A stretch of 64,000 nt of DNA. Origin: Pyrus communis. Lineage: Eukaryota; Streptophyta; Magnoliopsida; Rosales; Rosaceae. The stretch spans positions 14,531,201 through 14,595,200 of the forward strand of contig NC_084808.1 in NCBI RefSeq assembly GCF_963583255.1, given 5' to 3'. Positions 23,330-36,184 of this stretch are shown here, one piece after another. A program made the position numbers and the translations under genes. Below the pieces are notes generated by a model. The model did not search any database. It had not been told where the DNA came from and saw nothing but the letters and a program-made list of their open reading frames with translations. The stretch's first letter is position 1; each line of letters begins with the position of its first letter.

Positions 23330-24800
23330 TAATTCATAGTCTTTCACATTTCAAATAACTAAGTACGCCCTTATTGTGGAATTAAAATGTATATCAATCC
23401 TCAACAACAATTTGAATATGCCATTATTGTGAAAGTAAATATATTGCAAATAGGAGAGATTTTTTTTACCGAGATCATGACTCGGTACACTAGGTGTCAT
23501 AGTACAAGGAGTTGGATAATCGGAAAAAAAAAAACTCCCAACCACTTTTATTTTGAAATTTAGGGTACCGAATCGTGTCTCCAATGTGCATTGAAACATA
23601 TTCGCAATGCATTGAAAATTTCTCCTCAAATAGCACTACTAATCTTCAATTATCCTTTACTCTACTTTGGGAATCCACATGACGAGAATCATATGGTAAT
23701 GTATATCAATCCTAATAGGAGAGATTTTTTGTATATGAGAAAACACTTTTAAGTATGAGACCAAGAGGAATGTATATCAATCCTAATAGGAGAGATTTTT
23801 TGTACTGAGAATATGACTCAGTACACTATTATGATACAAGTGGTTGGATATTTCAAAAAAAAAAAACTTCCAACCACTTTTATTTTGAAATTTAATGTAC
23901 CAGATCGTGTTTCCAATGTGCACTGAACCGTATTCACAATATACTGAAAATTTCTCCTCAAATAACACTATTAATCTTCAATTATCCTTCACTCTCTTTT
24001 AGGAATCCACACGACAAGAATCATATAGTAATGTCAACTATGCGGTTAAAGAAAACGCTTCACAACAAATTTGTTGAGTGATTAAATTTGTTATCAACAT
24101 CCACTATCAACATCGGATTTCTCATATAATTTGCTCAATATTCATGTGTCTGATTAAAAAAACAAATCGGTAAAATGATTTAGGTGTGAAACTATATTTG
24201 CCATGTAATATTATAGTCCAATGATATTTTGTTTTACTTGTAAGTGAGAAGTTTAAATTCAAATCTCATAAACAAGTTTAAAATTAATTTATTACTGCCT
24301 ATTAATGTAAATATATCATTATATAAAAAAATAAAAGTGTGAATAATACGTTAGACTTTTCACCTTTTACCATTCCACATGACAATTTCAATAGAAACTA
24401 CAATGTTAAATCTAAAGTACAAATCATACTTTTCATTTTTTTTCCCCTTTTATAAGTAATATTTTACACTAATACATTATGAAGTGATTAATGGGTGATC
24501 GAGGTTGGTTAAGTGAAGTATAGTGTTTGAAATCTGTTCAGTACTATTGTAACGTCACTTTAGGTATGCTTTAAACCACTCGGGTCAGTAACTAAATAAG
24601 TTCTGAGACACGTGTGGTATGCTGCTGCTACGTAAATTTGGTCGACTGCTACATTGTCCCAGATGATTGCAGCTCCCCTCGACAACATAAAATAACTAAA
24701 TCAGTCCATCCTAAACGGAGCAACACCAACTGCACACCTGCACATGTCATTTCTGCTTCCGTCACTTCCACTCCAAAACACACGCCCCTCAGCCGGCGCC
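23330..24800. repeat. Tandem segmental duplication, unit B
   Basis: Second copy of 21420-23290, shorter because it lacks the MITE and carries small deletions. Its right end (24590-24800) repeats 22880-23110 (a GTGTGGTATGCTGCTGCTACGT block) and leads towards the truncated isomerase copy 2. Confidence 0.78.
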
Positions 24801-27800
24801 TCCCACAAGTCGCAAAACCAAAACACAGAACATTAGCATCACAGCGTAGCTTGACCCAACCCAACTGTGGATGGCATGCCCGTTTCTGCTGGTAAACCTC
24901 TTGTATGTATGCGAGGCCAATACAACATATCAACTTACAAGTCCTCTCTTACTGCTTCGTTTGTTAATAACCATAACCAATCACAGAAATAAAAGAAAGA
25001 AGGAATTCATTTGCATTTAACTCATTGCTTGATGGCATATTTTCTTCGTTTAGCTTACTATTCATCATCTCTGAAGGTGTGCTGATTATTTTTGAAAAGG
25101 TCTATTTTTCATATCTGAGATTTTGTAATCACTGCAGTTTTTGTTGTCATGGGGTATAAACAGTGCTTCATTATTTTGACATTGCAGGTTTGGAACCGTG
25201 AAAAGGTTGTAATCATACCTGACCATTATATATTTACAACTAATGAACGTGCGAACCGTAATGTGGATATCTTGAGGGATTTGTGCACGGAGCAAAACAT
25301 CAAGTACTTCTATGATATAAAGGATAAGTAATTTCAAGGTGTGGCTTTTAAGTGTTCAGATATTGAGTTTAGTTGACAATTTGGTAGGCCAACCCAGATT
25401 ATAAGGGCTTATGCCATGTTGCTCTTGCAGTCTTGCTCAAGAAGGTTATTGCAGGCCGGGGGAGGTACTTTCCCTTGAAGAGTTCAATATTATTATTTTA
25501 TGGTTTTTCAGTCCAAAAAAGCAATCAAACACCTGATTTGGTCTTCAGGTCCTGCTGGGTACAGATTCTCATACATGTACTACTGGAGCTTTTGGACAAT
25601 TTGCTACTGGAATTGGGAACAATGATGCAGGATTTGTATTGGGCACTGGGAAGCTTCTTCTCAGGGTTTGCAGATTTTAAGTAAGTTTTCATTTCTGCTT
25701 TCCTGATCACATATAATTGTCACTGTCTGGCGGATTTCATGCAAATGGTTTTAATTCCACCGATAGGTTAGCTTCCACTAACATAATATTGGTGAATATT
25801 GGCCCCCTTAACCCCGTTTAGGCTTCATAGAGTGCTTTGCAAGTATAAAAAAATTGAGTCATTGATATTATTTGCTGATCTTGTTACACTGTAGTGCTTC
25901 AATGGTTTTGGAGTCATTTCTTACCTCCTCTTTTGTTTTATTTATATTGTGATGATAATAATTAGTTTCTAAGTTCTTTGCAATAAATGAAGGGTTAATG
26001 AACCATCGTCATTGGTACCATGATCTTCCATCAGATATGTTACATCTACAGACTGATAGAATCAGTGATTTTTGGCAGAGTATTCGACTTCAAACATCAA
26101 GAACTTTGTATTTTGTTGAAGAAAGTAGTAGTATTTGTGTTGTAATAAGTGATAGGAAAACAATATGAAATGGCTTCGAATAGAAGGTAGTGACAACCAG
26201 TATAATTTAAATGCATGTTGCAGAACTTTTCTGCCTTCGTTACTCTTATTTAAGTGTGGTCATGAAGGTAGTGATAGTTTTCTAAAGTGCACTAGCAGGC
26301 GTGATGAGCTTGTGAAACTTTGTTATCATGCACATGAAAGGATTTTAGTAAATGGTTGATTTAGACAATTTTAGATTGTTGTATATTTCCAGGAAGCAAG
26401 TGCCGCTTGAGGTGTTTAGATACATGCCATATGAAACAACTGGCTCTAGTAGCATTTGCATGTGATGCTCAAGTTTTATTGAGCACAAGTACCACGTTTG
26501 CAAGGCCAGGTTGAGATGTTTTCATTTTATATTATGTTCTATTATTAGGAAGAGGGGTTTTCATTTGATTTCCCTTTGATTTTTGAAGCTACGGCTTAGA
26601 CTTTATAAAGGCCATTAGACTTGGCTGTATTATTTGATTTTGTCATTGGGATCATGGAAAGGCAATATCAAGAAGGGTACATGTTGCAGCCTCACTCAAC
26701 CTGAGGTTTGACCGTTTCAAAACAAATCAATGGACATTGTTAAAAATTTAGAAAACAGAAAGTAAACCATATAGAGAACCTAAAAGGGGGAATTATGCTT
26801 TTGATAAGTTCAATGTGTTTCTCTTTCCTGTATGAGCTATGACTATGAGTGATTGAGGTAGGTGTATCTGTAGATTCACAATTTCTGCTGTATTGCATAT
26901 ATCTCGTGCTTTAATGTTATTGTTGTTTGCACTAATTTCTGTGAATTTTATTGTATTTTCATACTTTTCTGATTTCCTTCTAAATTTGCAGGTGCCTCCA
27001 ACATTGAGATTTGTGATGGATGGTGAAATGCCCGACTATTTGCTTGCCAAAGATGTGATTCTGGAAGTAAGTTTAACCAGGTCTCAAGGCATTTTCTTTA
27101 TTTTTCATTCAGTCTGCATAGCTTACGAAAAAGTTAAAATTCTAAGAGTGAGACAGATGATCATATGATTTTATTTGCTTGATATATAACACATCCAGCC
27201 TTGTTGTTTCCTTGATATATTTCATATGGCAGATTATTGGTGAAATATCTGTTGCTGGTGGAACATATGAAACTATGGAGTTTGTTGGCAGCACTGTTGA
27301 AAGCTTATCTGTGAGTGAATATAACGGTTGTTACCGCATGTATGATCATACCATTCATCTGGTTTTATCTGTTAAGTACTCTTTCACAAACCTGTGCTGG
27401 ACAGATGGAAGAAGGGATGACATTATGCAACATGGTTGTTGAGGCTGGGGGTAAAAATGGTGTTGTATCTTGAGGTTAGTGCTACAATCTTCAAATGCTG
27501 CGATGGCTCTCTCTCTCCCCCTCTCTTTCCCGTCCTGCTTTAGAGTCAGTAAAAATGGGCTTGGAAGCACTACATTTTCTTGTTACTGTTACGTTTTATG
27601 TTGTCTAGCACAAGCTACATAATGTTTTATGTTGCATTGCAGGATAAGATGTCTGTTCCCTATGAACCTGTTTACAGTGATGAAGAAACAAGAATTACAA
27701 AATAGTGGATAAGAAATTCACCATGTAGCAAAGCTAGCTAAGACCTCTCAAATAGATATGATTACAAGTAACATAACCTCAACCATAATCATTTTATGGC

Positions 27801-27904
27801 TGCTAACATATCCCACACTATATGAGAAAGAGAATAATTCTTGAACTCATTCGAAACTGATGCCCATAGCGTTGCCCAGTATCTTACTCTACCCCATAGT
27901 TCTG

Positions 27905-29964
27905 CTACCCCCACTCCATTACAATCCTCAAAAACTCTTCTGTTATGCTCCAACATTTACACAAACTGCACCAATGGGAAGAAATACAAATAAAAGGCCT
28001 TTGATTTTGAACTTGATCACAAGTGTTGACCTTCCCAGTAGCCACTAACCACACAAGAACTTTGACCTTCGGAGGAGCTTTTGATTTCCAAATCTGAGAA
28101 AAGGGTGGAAAATGTTGCAAAGTTCCATTGTTGCTTAAGAAAGAGCTATCGGATTTACAAGTGAACAATCCTGATAAGTCTAGTTTCCACCTTCTATTAC
28201 CCATTCTTGATTGAATCAACGAACATTTTCCACCTTCTGTAATAACCTAGCCGCCTCTTCTATCTCTAACTCATTCAAATTTCTTCTGAAATCAAAATTC
28301 CAGCTCAAAGAATGAAGAGAAAAATCCACAAAACTTGAAATGCTCTAGTTGTACATTCTCGATAACAAGAATAATCTAGGATATTTCTCTTTCAATGGTC
28401 CACCTTCCAACCAATCATCCTCCCAAAACCTCACCCTCTCCCCGTTGCCCACCTCAAACTTGCAACACTATAGGAACGATTGAAGACCAAACAAAATATC
28501 TTTCCAAGGGCGACGACTTGAAACACGCAGCGAAGGATTTGCATCCCACCCATTCTCCTGCAACCCGTACTTGCTTCTTATCACCTTGTGCCAGAGAGAA
28601 TTTGATTCCTTTGGGAATCTCCACAACCATTTAGCTAGTAACGCTTCATTCCGTTTCCTCAAATTCCCCACACCTAAACCCCCTTCCTTCTTACTTTTAA
28701 TAACTACCTCTCATTTCACCAAATGGTTTTTCTTTCCTTCCTCTACCCTTTCCCAAAGAAGCCCTATCAATAGTTTTTCTAGCCGTCCAATCAGCCCACA
28801 AGGAATTTTGAACAAAGACATGTAATAAATTGTCAAACTTCCCAAAATAGATTGAATCAAAGTTAATCTACCGCCTCTAGATAAGAAAGCCTTCTTCCAA
28901 CTTTGAAGTCTTTTTTCCATCTTTTCTACACCTGGATCCCAAAACATAAGTGCACTTGGACTTCTCTCAAAAGGGAGACCCAAATACTTTATTGGCCAGC
29001 TACCCACCTCACAACCCCAAGAATCTGCCATCCTTTTAATTTTCTCGCAATTTGAGTTTATTCCAGCCAAAGAGCACTTTGCTTTGTTAATTTTCAAACC
29101 TGAAACAGTACAAAATAAGTTGAGCAACTCTAATAAATTGTTCCAAACTTCCTCAGCCCCCGCCAAGAAAAAAATGGTGTCATCAGCAAATTGAAGATGC
29201 GAAATCTCCACCTTTTCTTGCCCAATGCACAAACCTTTGATCAGATGATTCGCTTGTGCCTTCTCCAACAATCTACTCAAAACATCAACTAATAAGGTGA
29301 AAAGAAAAGGTGACAGTGGATCATTTTGTCTCAAACCTCTTGAAGCTTTAAATTTTCCTCTAAGCCTCCCATTGATCAAAACTGAGAAATTTGCGGAACT
29401 TAGACAACCTTGCACCCGTTTCTTGCATCTATTGCCAAAACCTTTTCTTTGTAAGACTTCATCCAACAATCTCCACTCCACATGATCATAAGCCTTTTCA
29501 AAATCAATCTTGAACACCAATCCCTCCTTTTTCTTCTGCCTTACCTCTTCTACAACCTCATTTGCAATGAGGACCGCATCCAAAATTTGTCTACCTTTAA
29601 CAAAAGTTCCTTGATATAGAGAGATTGTGCTACCCATAACCTCCCTTAGTCTTGATGCAAGCACTTTCGCCACAATTTTGTATAAACTAGCAACTAGGCT
29701 TATAGGCCTGTAGTCAGTCACTCTCAAAGAATCCGACTTTTTCGAAATAAGACAGATGAATGTTTCATTTGTCACCACATTTATTAACCCTTTCTCAAAG
29801 AACTCCTCCATCACCTTCAAAATATCCACTTTCAAGATATCCCAGCAATTTTGAAACATTAGCAAAGAGAACCCATGGTGACTTATCCCTTCCACAATCA
29901 AAAATTGCTCTTTGAACTTCCAATTCCTCAAAAGGCCTCTCAAGCCAAGCTGCCTCAGATTCAC
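27905..29964 (-). pseudogene. LINE reverse transcriptase and zf-RVT remnant
   Basis: The frame 29964-28711 (417 codons) carries a non-LTR reverse transcriptase. DYRPISLV and YKIVAKVLASRL come first, then VFKIDFEKAYDHVEW, the GLRQNDPLSPFLF segment and the catalytic QFADDTIFF. GLKINKAKC and the thumb region ending in FLSRGGRLTLIQSIL follow. Downstream, after frame breaks, 28671-28468 (LLAKWLWRFPKE, LWHKVIRSKYG) and 28219-27905 (IWKSKAPPKVKVLVWL, CSLC) match the zf-RVT C-terminal region. The start of the RT domain lacks its usual N-terminal part, so the protein is not complete. Confidence 0.88.
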
Positions 29965-30390
29965 TTATTGAGCACTAGTTAATGCCTTCCAAACCCCAAC
30001 ACACCTCTTCATTGCTGCTAAACAGGGACTTGAATCTGAGAATACTCCAACCAAAGATTCAATAACTAAGATTTGTTTTGTGTTCATATCACTATTATAC
30101 CCCCAGATCTTCCTTGTGTAAGGGCGCCTCTCTTTAAATCTACTTCCCCAAACACCTGCCACTAGCCTCCTGTCTATTGATGCTTTCTTTGTTTCTTGTA
30201 AAATTACAATGTCGGGCTTTAAGCGACAAAATTGTTCTTTCAAAGATATCCTCTTCTGCCTACTTCCCAGACCTCTAATTTTCCAGCTAATTATCTTCAT
30301 TAAGTTTGACAATGCCCCTCTGAACTTTTTTATCTCCCTTCTTTCCATCCACATACTTGCTAAAATTGACTTTCTCAGTATTCTTTCCAT
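29965..30390 (-). pseudogene. LINE AP-endonuclease remnant
   Basis: The frame contains MKIISWKIRGLG, then LKPDIVILQETKK and VAGVWGSRF, which are the first motifs of the exonuclease-endonuclease-phosphatase domain of plant LINEs. The sequence then jumps to unrelated residues and stops at 29965, so most of the catalytic domain (including the SDH-type motif) has been deleted. Confidence 0.8.
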
Positions 30391-33272
30391 GAAATAAAGA
30401 CCTTTTCAGTGGAACCCAAGAAACTTTCATATTTGACATGAAATTGGTAGTTCGACTATTTGCCTCACATTTGACCAATACGAATCCCAACCTGCTATAC
30501 TTTAACAAATTCTTGTTCTTTTCAGTATCCTTGATTTCAACTTGTTCCACAGCGTCTGAAACTCTATAATACGACTGAGAAACCACCTCATCCAATGTCG
30601 ATCTTGTTTCCACGGTTGTATCAGTGAAGAGATTCTCAAGCACGCCATCAAAGCGTTCAATAACATAAAAGATTTCTTTTTCATCTTGCGAAGAATCACC
30701 AAGCTCCTCTTCTGAGTCTGATGATTGCGACATGTTTTCTTCTTCACCAAACTCGAACGGACATGAAGAATCAAAACCAAAATTCCTTTGTCAATCTGGA
30801 CTTGTCCACAAAACTGTTGTTCAAGGTTATCTCCTTCAACTCCCTTAGTTCATCCACACTAAAAAAACTAAACCCTTTACCTCTCTTTGTTCAGATAATT
30901 CCCCCTCAATCAACTCGCCTGATGGGCATATTGCATCGTCATCATCATCAATCTCCTTTTATTCCTGTTCACAAACACCATCTAGGAGTGTGAGATTGGG
31001 AGATTTAAATTCCTTCTGCTTAGGCCCCTCGAGTAGAGTCTGATAAGATCCAAACTCATCTGGAAAAAAAATGATTAAATCTTTTTCCAACTCTGTCAGA
31101 TTTTCCATATCTCCCAAGGAAATTCAATTTTAAGGACGTTGGGTTTCTTCTTGAATCGCCATCGGAATAAGCTCCCTTAACCAAAAGGTGATGAGAGCTC
31201 TTCTCTGTTGAAATTTGAGAAGTGCTACTTCCTGTTGTCGACCAAGTTGTGTACCTTGGTTCCACCAAAAAAGTTGCCTGCTTATTTTCCTTGGCTAAAA
31301 ATTCTTTTCCTTGTGGGATCAGAAATCTTAGCCCATTGAATTCTAAAGTTATTAGGCATTGGCACGACCCAACAATAAGTTTTTGTGGGTCAAACCCCAC
31401 CTTCCCTCCATAGTTAATATTAAAATCCTCCTTATTAGTGGCAGGCCCACATGCCTCTAAAGCCTTATCTTTATCCGTATAGAGCCCACTTTTGTGACTA
31501 AAATCCCCTTTTGACCTATTAAAATAATACCCATCTGTTGAAGACATCCTTTCATCCTCCAAAACACGCTTTCCTTCTAGGGAATTACCCTTAACATCTG
31601 TCAACTTTTCTGCTCCTGACAACACACCTTGCTTTCTTCCAGACTTTTTAGAGACAGGAAATTCAAACTCCCTAATCCGCCCACCATCTATCAACTTATC
31701 TCCTGATAGCACACATTGCTTTCTTCCAGAACCAATAGTGACAGGACATTCAAATTCCCCAATCTGAAAGCACACAAGTGTCCCCACTGTAGGGCTTGAC
31801 TGTTGTTCCACAGTTGAAGTTTTCTTCACCGGAGAGAAAATTCCGGTCACCCTCTGTGTCTTCAGTTCGGCCTTCATGGAACGTCGTGGCATCTTAAAGT
31901 GACCTGAATCACCACAATCGGCTATCGAAACCTTAGGCCTCCTTGCTGGTGAGAGTTGACTAATTTTAACCCTGAAAACAGAGTCTCCATCTGCCACGTT
32001 AACGAACTCTAGAATAAATCTAGTGGTGTTGTGTTTGATTTTTAACTTTGCTTCAAGCAAATAATCAAAATCAGTTGTTTTGCGATCAATTTCTACCAGA
32101 CCACCACAGGCATCGCCGATCTTTTGAAAGAAGACGTTGGTCTAAAAGCGCGGCTGTAAACCTTCCAGAGCAATCCATCTGCCGTAACTAACCACCTTCC
32201 TCTCGCCTGATTTGATGATTTCCCACCACCCAGACAACACCACATCTGGGAACTCGCTCATGGAAAGAGCACCAACTTGAGCAATCTTTGTTACTTCCTC
32301 CTTGTCCTAACAAACAAACAAAGCCTTACTGCATTAGAAGGGCGAAATGAAGATTTCCTTTCATAGGAGAATTAGAAGTGAGGCCTCCACCTCTCTCCAA
32401 GGCTGATGCACCATGTGTCTCTCGCAAATGATTACACTCCCCCAGTTATAGATTTCCAGGAAGGTGTCACTCTTAGTCCAGCTTTCCTCGATCCATGATT
32501 TCTCATTTACGTTTAGAAGTGGTGCCAAATTTGTTGACTTCTTGCCTCCAAGAACTGTTGAGAGTTGTCCCACATCGGTGAGAGATAAGGTTTGTTATCT
32601 GCTTATATGGTCTTGGGCTACTCCTTATATTGCCAATTGGTTTTATGGTGGAACCCCAATTTCATCATGGTATCAGAGCGGGTTGTCCTCAGGTGAAGCC
32701 AAATGGCCACACGCGCTCCACATCACTCAGTTGTTGTCCACGTGTAGGCTTGAAAATCCACCACACATGCAAGAGCGTGTTGAGAGTTGTCCCACATTGG
32801 TGAGGGATAAGGTTTGCTATCTGCTTATATGGTCTTAGGCTACCCCCCATATTGCCAATTGGTTTTATGGTAGAACCTCAATTTCATCATGGTATCAGAG
32901 CGGGTTGTCCTCGTGTGAAGCCAAATGGCCACACGCGCTCCACGTCACCCAGTTGTTGTCCACGTGTAGGCTTGAAAATCTGCCACACGTGCGGGGGCGT
33001 GTTGAGAGTTGTTTCACATCGGTGAGAGACAAGATTTGCTATGCGCTTATATGGTCTTGGGCTACTCCTCATATTGTCAATTAGTTTTACGGTGGAATCC
33101 CAATTTCATCAAGACCTGCATCTCCATAAGAAACCTGAGGAACAACGACCGAGTGGCTTCTCGAGGACTCAATTACATCCCTCCTCACATTCCTTTTTGA
33201 CTGAGATAGACTACTAGGAGAAACCCCCGCTTTCTTTCCTCCTCTCAGAATTTCAGACAGTAACTCCTCCAT
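30287..33272 (-). pseudogene. LINE ORF1 (DUF4283-type) remnant
   Basis: Pieces of one ORF1 lie at 33272-33112, 32555-32361, about 32200-31056 and 30733-30287. The part near 32190-32050 reads RWIALEGLQPRF, then a TAG stop, then FQKIGDACGGLVEIDRK and FDYLLEAKLKI, which is characteristic of the DUF4283 domain of plant LINE ORF1 proteins (RNA-binding role inferred). The open part 32060-31056 continues into a Ser/Lys-rich region with two similar segments (both with SGRKQ). Broken by the stop, by frameshifts and by the TRIM at 32556-33111. Confidence 0.7.
32556..33111 (+). mobile_element. TRIM with three LTRs, nested in the LINE
   Basis: Three direct repeats of 112 bp (32556-32667, 32778-32889, 33000-33111) each start TGTTGAGAGTTG and end ATTTCATCA. 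They alternate with two 110-bp internal segments (32668-32777, 32890-32999) that begin TGGTATCAGAGC, the initiator-methionine tRNA primer-binding site. Flanks AGAAC (32551-32555) and AGACC (33112-33116) agree at 4 of 5 positions, as expected for an LTR-element target duplication. There is no coding capacity, which is usual for terminal-repeat retrotransposons in miniature. Confidence 0.92.
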
Positions 33273-34752
33273 TCTTCTCCAGCTGAAGAAATTACTTCCT
33301 TTGGGAACGATGATATTCCTGACAAGCCCATCACTCTCTGTTTTGGACAGAACAAGGAAAATCCCGGTCTTGTTGTTGAATCTTTCGACCCAAAACTGGT
33401 AACTACCTTATCTTCATTTGTAAGTCAACCACCGATGTACGAGAATCGGATGTTAAGCATACCTAGGATTAGAATATGCATATTCTTTTATATTCCTTCT
33501 GTTGACTGACTTAAGATTCGTGAGACTTGGCCTTTTGGAATTCATTTGTATTAATGAGTTTGTTTTGTTTGCATTAGCTTTCTTAAAGAGTACAAATTTG
33601 ATATCTCAAAACTGGAGCCATTGGCGGCAAAGGTGAGCAGCGCATAGATTGGTTTCTTATAGATTAATCTCCCTGTAGATATTCAATGATTGCTAAGTTT
33701 GCCTCTCTTCGACGGCTAATTTATAAATAAATAAAAAATAAAAAATAAATTGTGTTCCAGCCTCATTCTCCAGATAATCGTGCTTTAGCAAGAGATGCAA
33801 AGATGTGAAAATTGACAGAGTATTTATCGGTTCTTGTACTGGTGGAAAAACAGAGGGTTTTATGGCTGCAGCCAGAGTTTTTCTAGCATCAGTAAGGAGT
33901 CAAATCTCTGTCACATTACTTTTGCGATATTGTTTACATATGCTGACTTCCTTGGAAATTTGAAAGCTTTGTTTTTTTGGAAATTCTCTTTTCTTGGTTT
34001 AAGCTTAAAGATTTAATTCCTTTGCTGCAGGGGAAAAAGGTTAAAGTTCCCACATTTCTTGTGCCTGCTACCCAGAGGTTTTGTTAAGCTACAGAATTAA
34101 GTGCTTATGTGGCAGCATCCGTGGATATAAATTCATCAAGCCATTTATGAAATGCATGATAAATGAAATCTTGTTTTTTGAATATTCTTAAATTTGTAGG
34201 TTTGGATGGACGTGTATAGTCTCCCAGTACCAGGGTCTGGTGGCAAGACTTGCTCTCAGATATTTGAGGAAGCTGAATGCGACACACCTGCAAGTCCCAG
34301 TTGCGGCGCTTGCCTGGGTGGTCCGAAAGACACGTATGCTCGCTTAAATGAGCCTCAGGCAAGTACATCCTTTTCTGCAATACATCCACAAGGATCTAAT
34401 GTGCTCTCATGTCTTGGGGCAGCTGGACCTCATGCATTGTTGCATTTCACTATATCGTTGTCTTCGATAGAATTAGGACTGACTTCCCTGCCTTTGGGGG
34501 TTTCATAACCCCATTTGCAGATAACCTTGTTGCAAGGAGAACATCTTGGTTTTTATTTCAATCGTATTGAAAATAAATACCGGTAGATTATTAACCATCT
34601 TGTCTTTGCAGGTATGCGTCTCAACAACAAACAGGAACTTCCCAGGCCGAATGGGTCACAAGGAAGGCCAGATATATCTCGCTTCCCCCTATACGGCTGC
34701 TGCGTCTGCTTTGACTGGTTACGTCACCGACCCGAGAGAGTTTTTGCAGTAG

Positions 34753-35592
34753 GCAGTTCTATCATTACAATCTGATCAGTGTATGTCATCTTTATATTCT
34801 GCAACTAAATGTTGTTAGATAGCAGAGATTACGGAATAATGGGCGTAACATCCATCCTGCAAGGTTTTGTCTTGTATATGTCGGGTAGCTGCCGTACGTA
34901 TTGTATGTGTAATCGTTAGAGCATGTTAGAATGTATTTAAAATCATGATTTTATTTTAGGAAATTCTTGCATACAACTAAGCTAAATCCTTGAGCAAATT
35001 CTTTGAAATCTCACGAGTTTGAACTATGTGAAGGGATTTTGAACTTGAGTGCAAAAATGAAGAAGGCACTGCTCTAATCAATTTGACTACGTGTCAAGTC
35101 TGTGACGACTTGAGTAAATTGAATGCGGTCAAAACCCTCATAAAGTGATTGCGTCATTCCGCACTAATAATGTGAAGCCATATGTCTTAACTTTTTTACA
35201 TGACACATTATTCGAACTAATAATGTGAAGCCATATGTCTTAACTCTTTTACGTGACACATTATTGACGTAGGACGATATGGTATCTTTAAGAAGTCTTT
35301 CCCTAGTGAAATGAATTGTGTCCCAAGAAACGGATTGCCCTAAGTCAGGAAGTTTCCCTCCAAACAAGGGACTTGTGGAAAGGGCACCTTGTCCCTCCAA
35401 ACACAGGTCAAAAGACCAAATCAGAGAGTTTGTACAACTACTACAGCTTTACTACAAAGGCCAGACCAGTTGGGATTATGACAGTATTTACCCCAAGAAA
35501 ACGGAAAAATAATTATGACAATCAGAAGATTGGGGTCCCTCCTCCGTTGTCATTTGTACCAGTTTGCAGTTGTAGAGCATTTAATTGAGTTT
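34753..35592. other. 3' flank of isomerase copy 2, then intergenic
   Basis: Homology to the 3' flank of copy 1 continues to about 34938. Beyond it, 35169-35275 contains a tandem repeat of TAATGTGAAGCCATATGTCTTAAC (two copies about 55 bp apart). No gene is visible. Confidence 0.6.
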
Positions 35593-35601
35593 TTTTACCA
35601 T

Positions 35602-35803
35602 GGAGCCGGATCCCCTCCGGATCATTTGGAACTGAGTCCACTCATAAAATGATCCGGACCATTGAAATTTGAGCCAACGACTATAATCATTATAACTTTT
35701 AAAAAAAAAACCCCTTGTTTATAATCGTTGGATCAAATTTCAATGGTCCAGATCATTTTATGAGTAAGCTCAGTTCCAAATGATCCGAAGGGGATCCGAT
35801 TCC
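35602..35803. repeat. Mutator-type MITE (GGATCC-rich ends)
   Basis: A 202-bp near-palindrome: left end GGAGCCGGATCCCCTCCGG, right end read inward GGAATCGGATCCCCTTCGG. Flanked by the 9-bp duplication TTTTACCAT (35593-35601 and 35804-35812). The inner arms (GGACCATTGAAATTTGA and its inverse) also pair. Related to the MITE at 50014-50211 by its ends. Confidence 0.88.
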
Positions 35804-36184
35804 TTTTACCATGATTCAAAATTCAAGTTAAAACTAGGGGCAAAAGCACAGTAAATAAAAAGAAAGTAAAAGAGTGCTGATTAACCAAAACAACCGAAAT
35901 AAATAATTAAAAAATAATAAAACCAGACAAGCTTCTTTTGCAGCAAAACTCAGCACTCTCCTCTCTAGATATGAAGTGAAATGCTCCCATATTTACAGTA
36001 CGAGAAGGCAGCAGCAGCATGTAGCGGAATATGCAGGCCTGTATGCTAGCACTATGTAACAGCCTGTGGAAGCCGATCTTCGCACTCTTTGTCTCATTGA
36101 ATTTCTACTTCTTTCTGTTATCAAACTGTAGGTTTCCTTCATTCATCTTACCAGACTTAAAAATAATGCGCAGCAGTGCCTTTT

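Larger units (their letters stand above)
27683..33398 (-). mobile_element. L1-type LINE, degenerate, inserted in isomerase copy 2
   Basis: On the minus strand the order is ORF1-like protein, endonuclease remnant, reverse transcriptase and zf-RVT-like tail, as in plant L1 elements. The borders are set by where homology to isomerase copy 1 stops (about 27682) and resumes (about 33399, matching copy 1 from about 16446). No clear poly-A tail or target duplication remains, and about 350 bp of host sequence is absent at the site. A TRIM interrupts its 5' part. Confidence 0.85.
25188..34752 (+). pseudogene. IIL1: Isopropylmalate isomerase large subunit, copy 2, split by a LINE
   Basis: Exon-like blocks run 25188-about 25338, 25388-25464, 25549-25665, 26992-27066, 27233-27310, 27405-27474, 27643-about 27682, then after the LINE 33578-33632, 33761-33891, 34031-about 34077, 34200-34358 and 34612-34752 (stop). 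They cover [28 protein letters not shown] and SCGACLGG, so substrate and [4Fe-4S] motifs are recognisable. The first transit-peptide exons were not found upstream. Lesions: a reading-frame break ending in TAA near 25329, an 8-nt insertion within 25388-25464, a 26-nt shortfall in 27405-27474, the LINE at about 27683, and a 1-nt loss in 33761-33891 (GAGATGC for GAGAATGC). About 350 nt of the host intron present in copy 1 is missing at the LINE site. Not functional. Confidence 0.9.

Noticed and set aside
24614..24895. Possible transit-peptide exon of isomerase copy 2
   Set aside because: The ATG at 24867 gives a short MACPFLL stretch with no match to the rest of the expected exon and the same block occurs upstream at 22912 without the gene.
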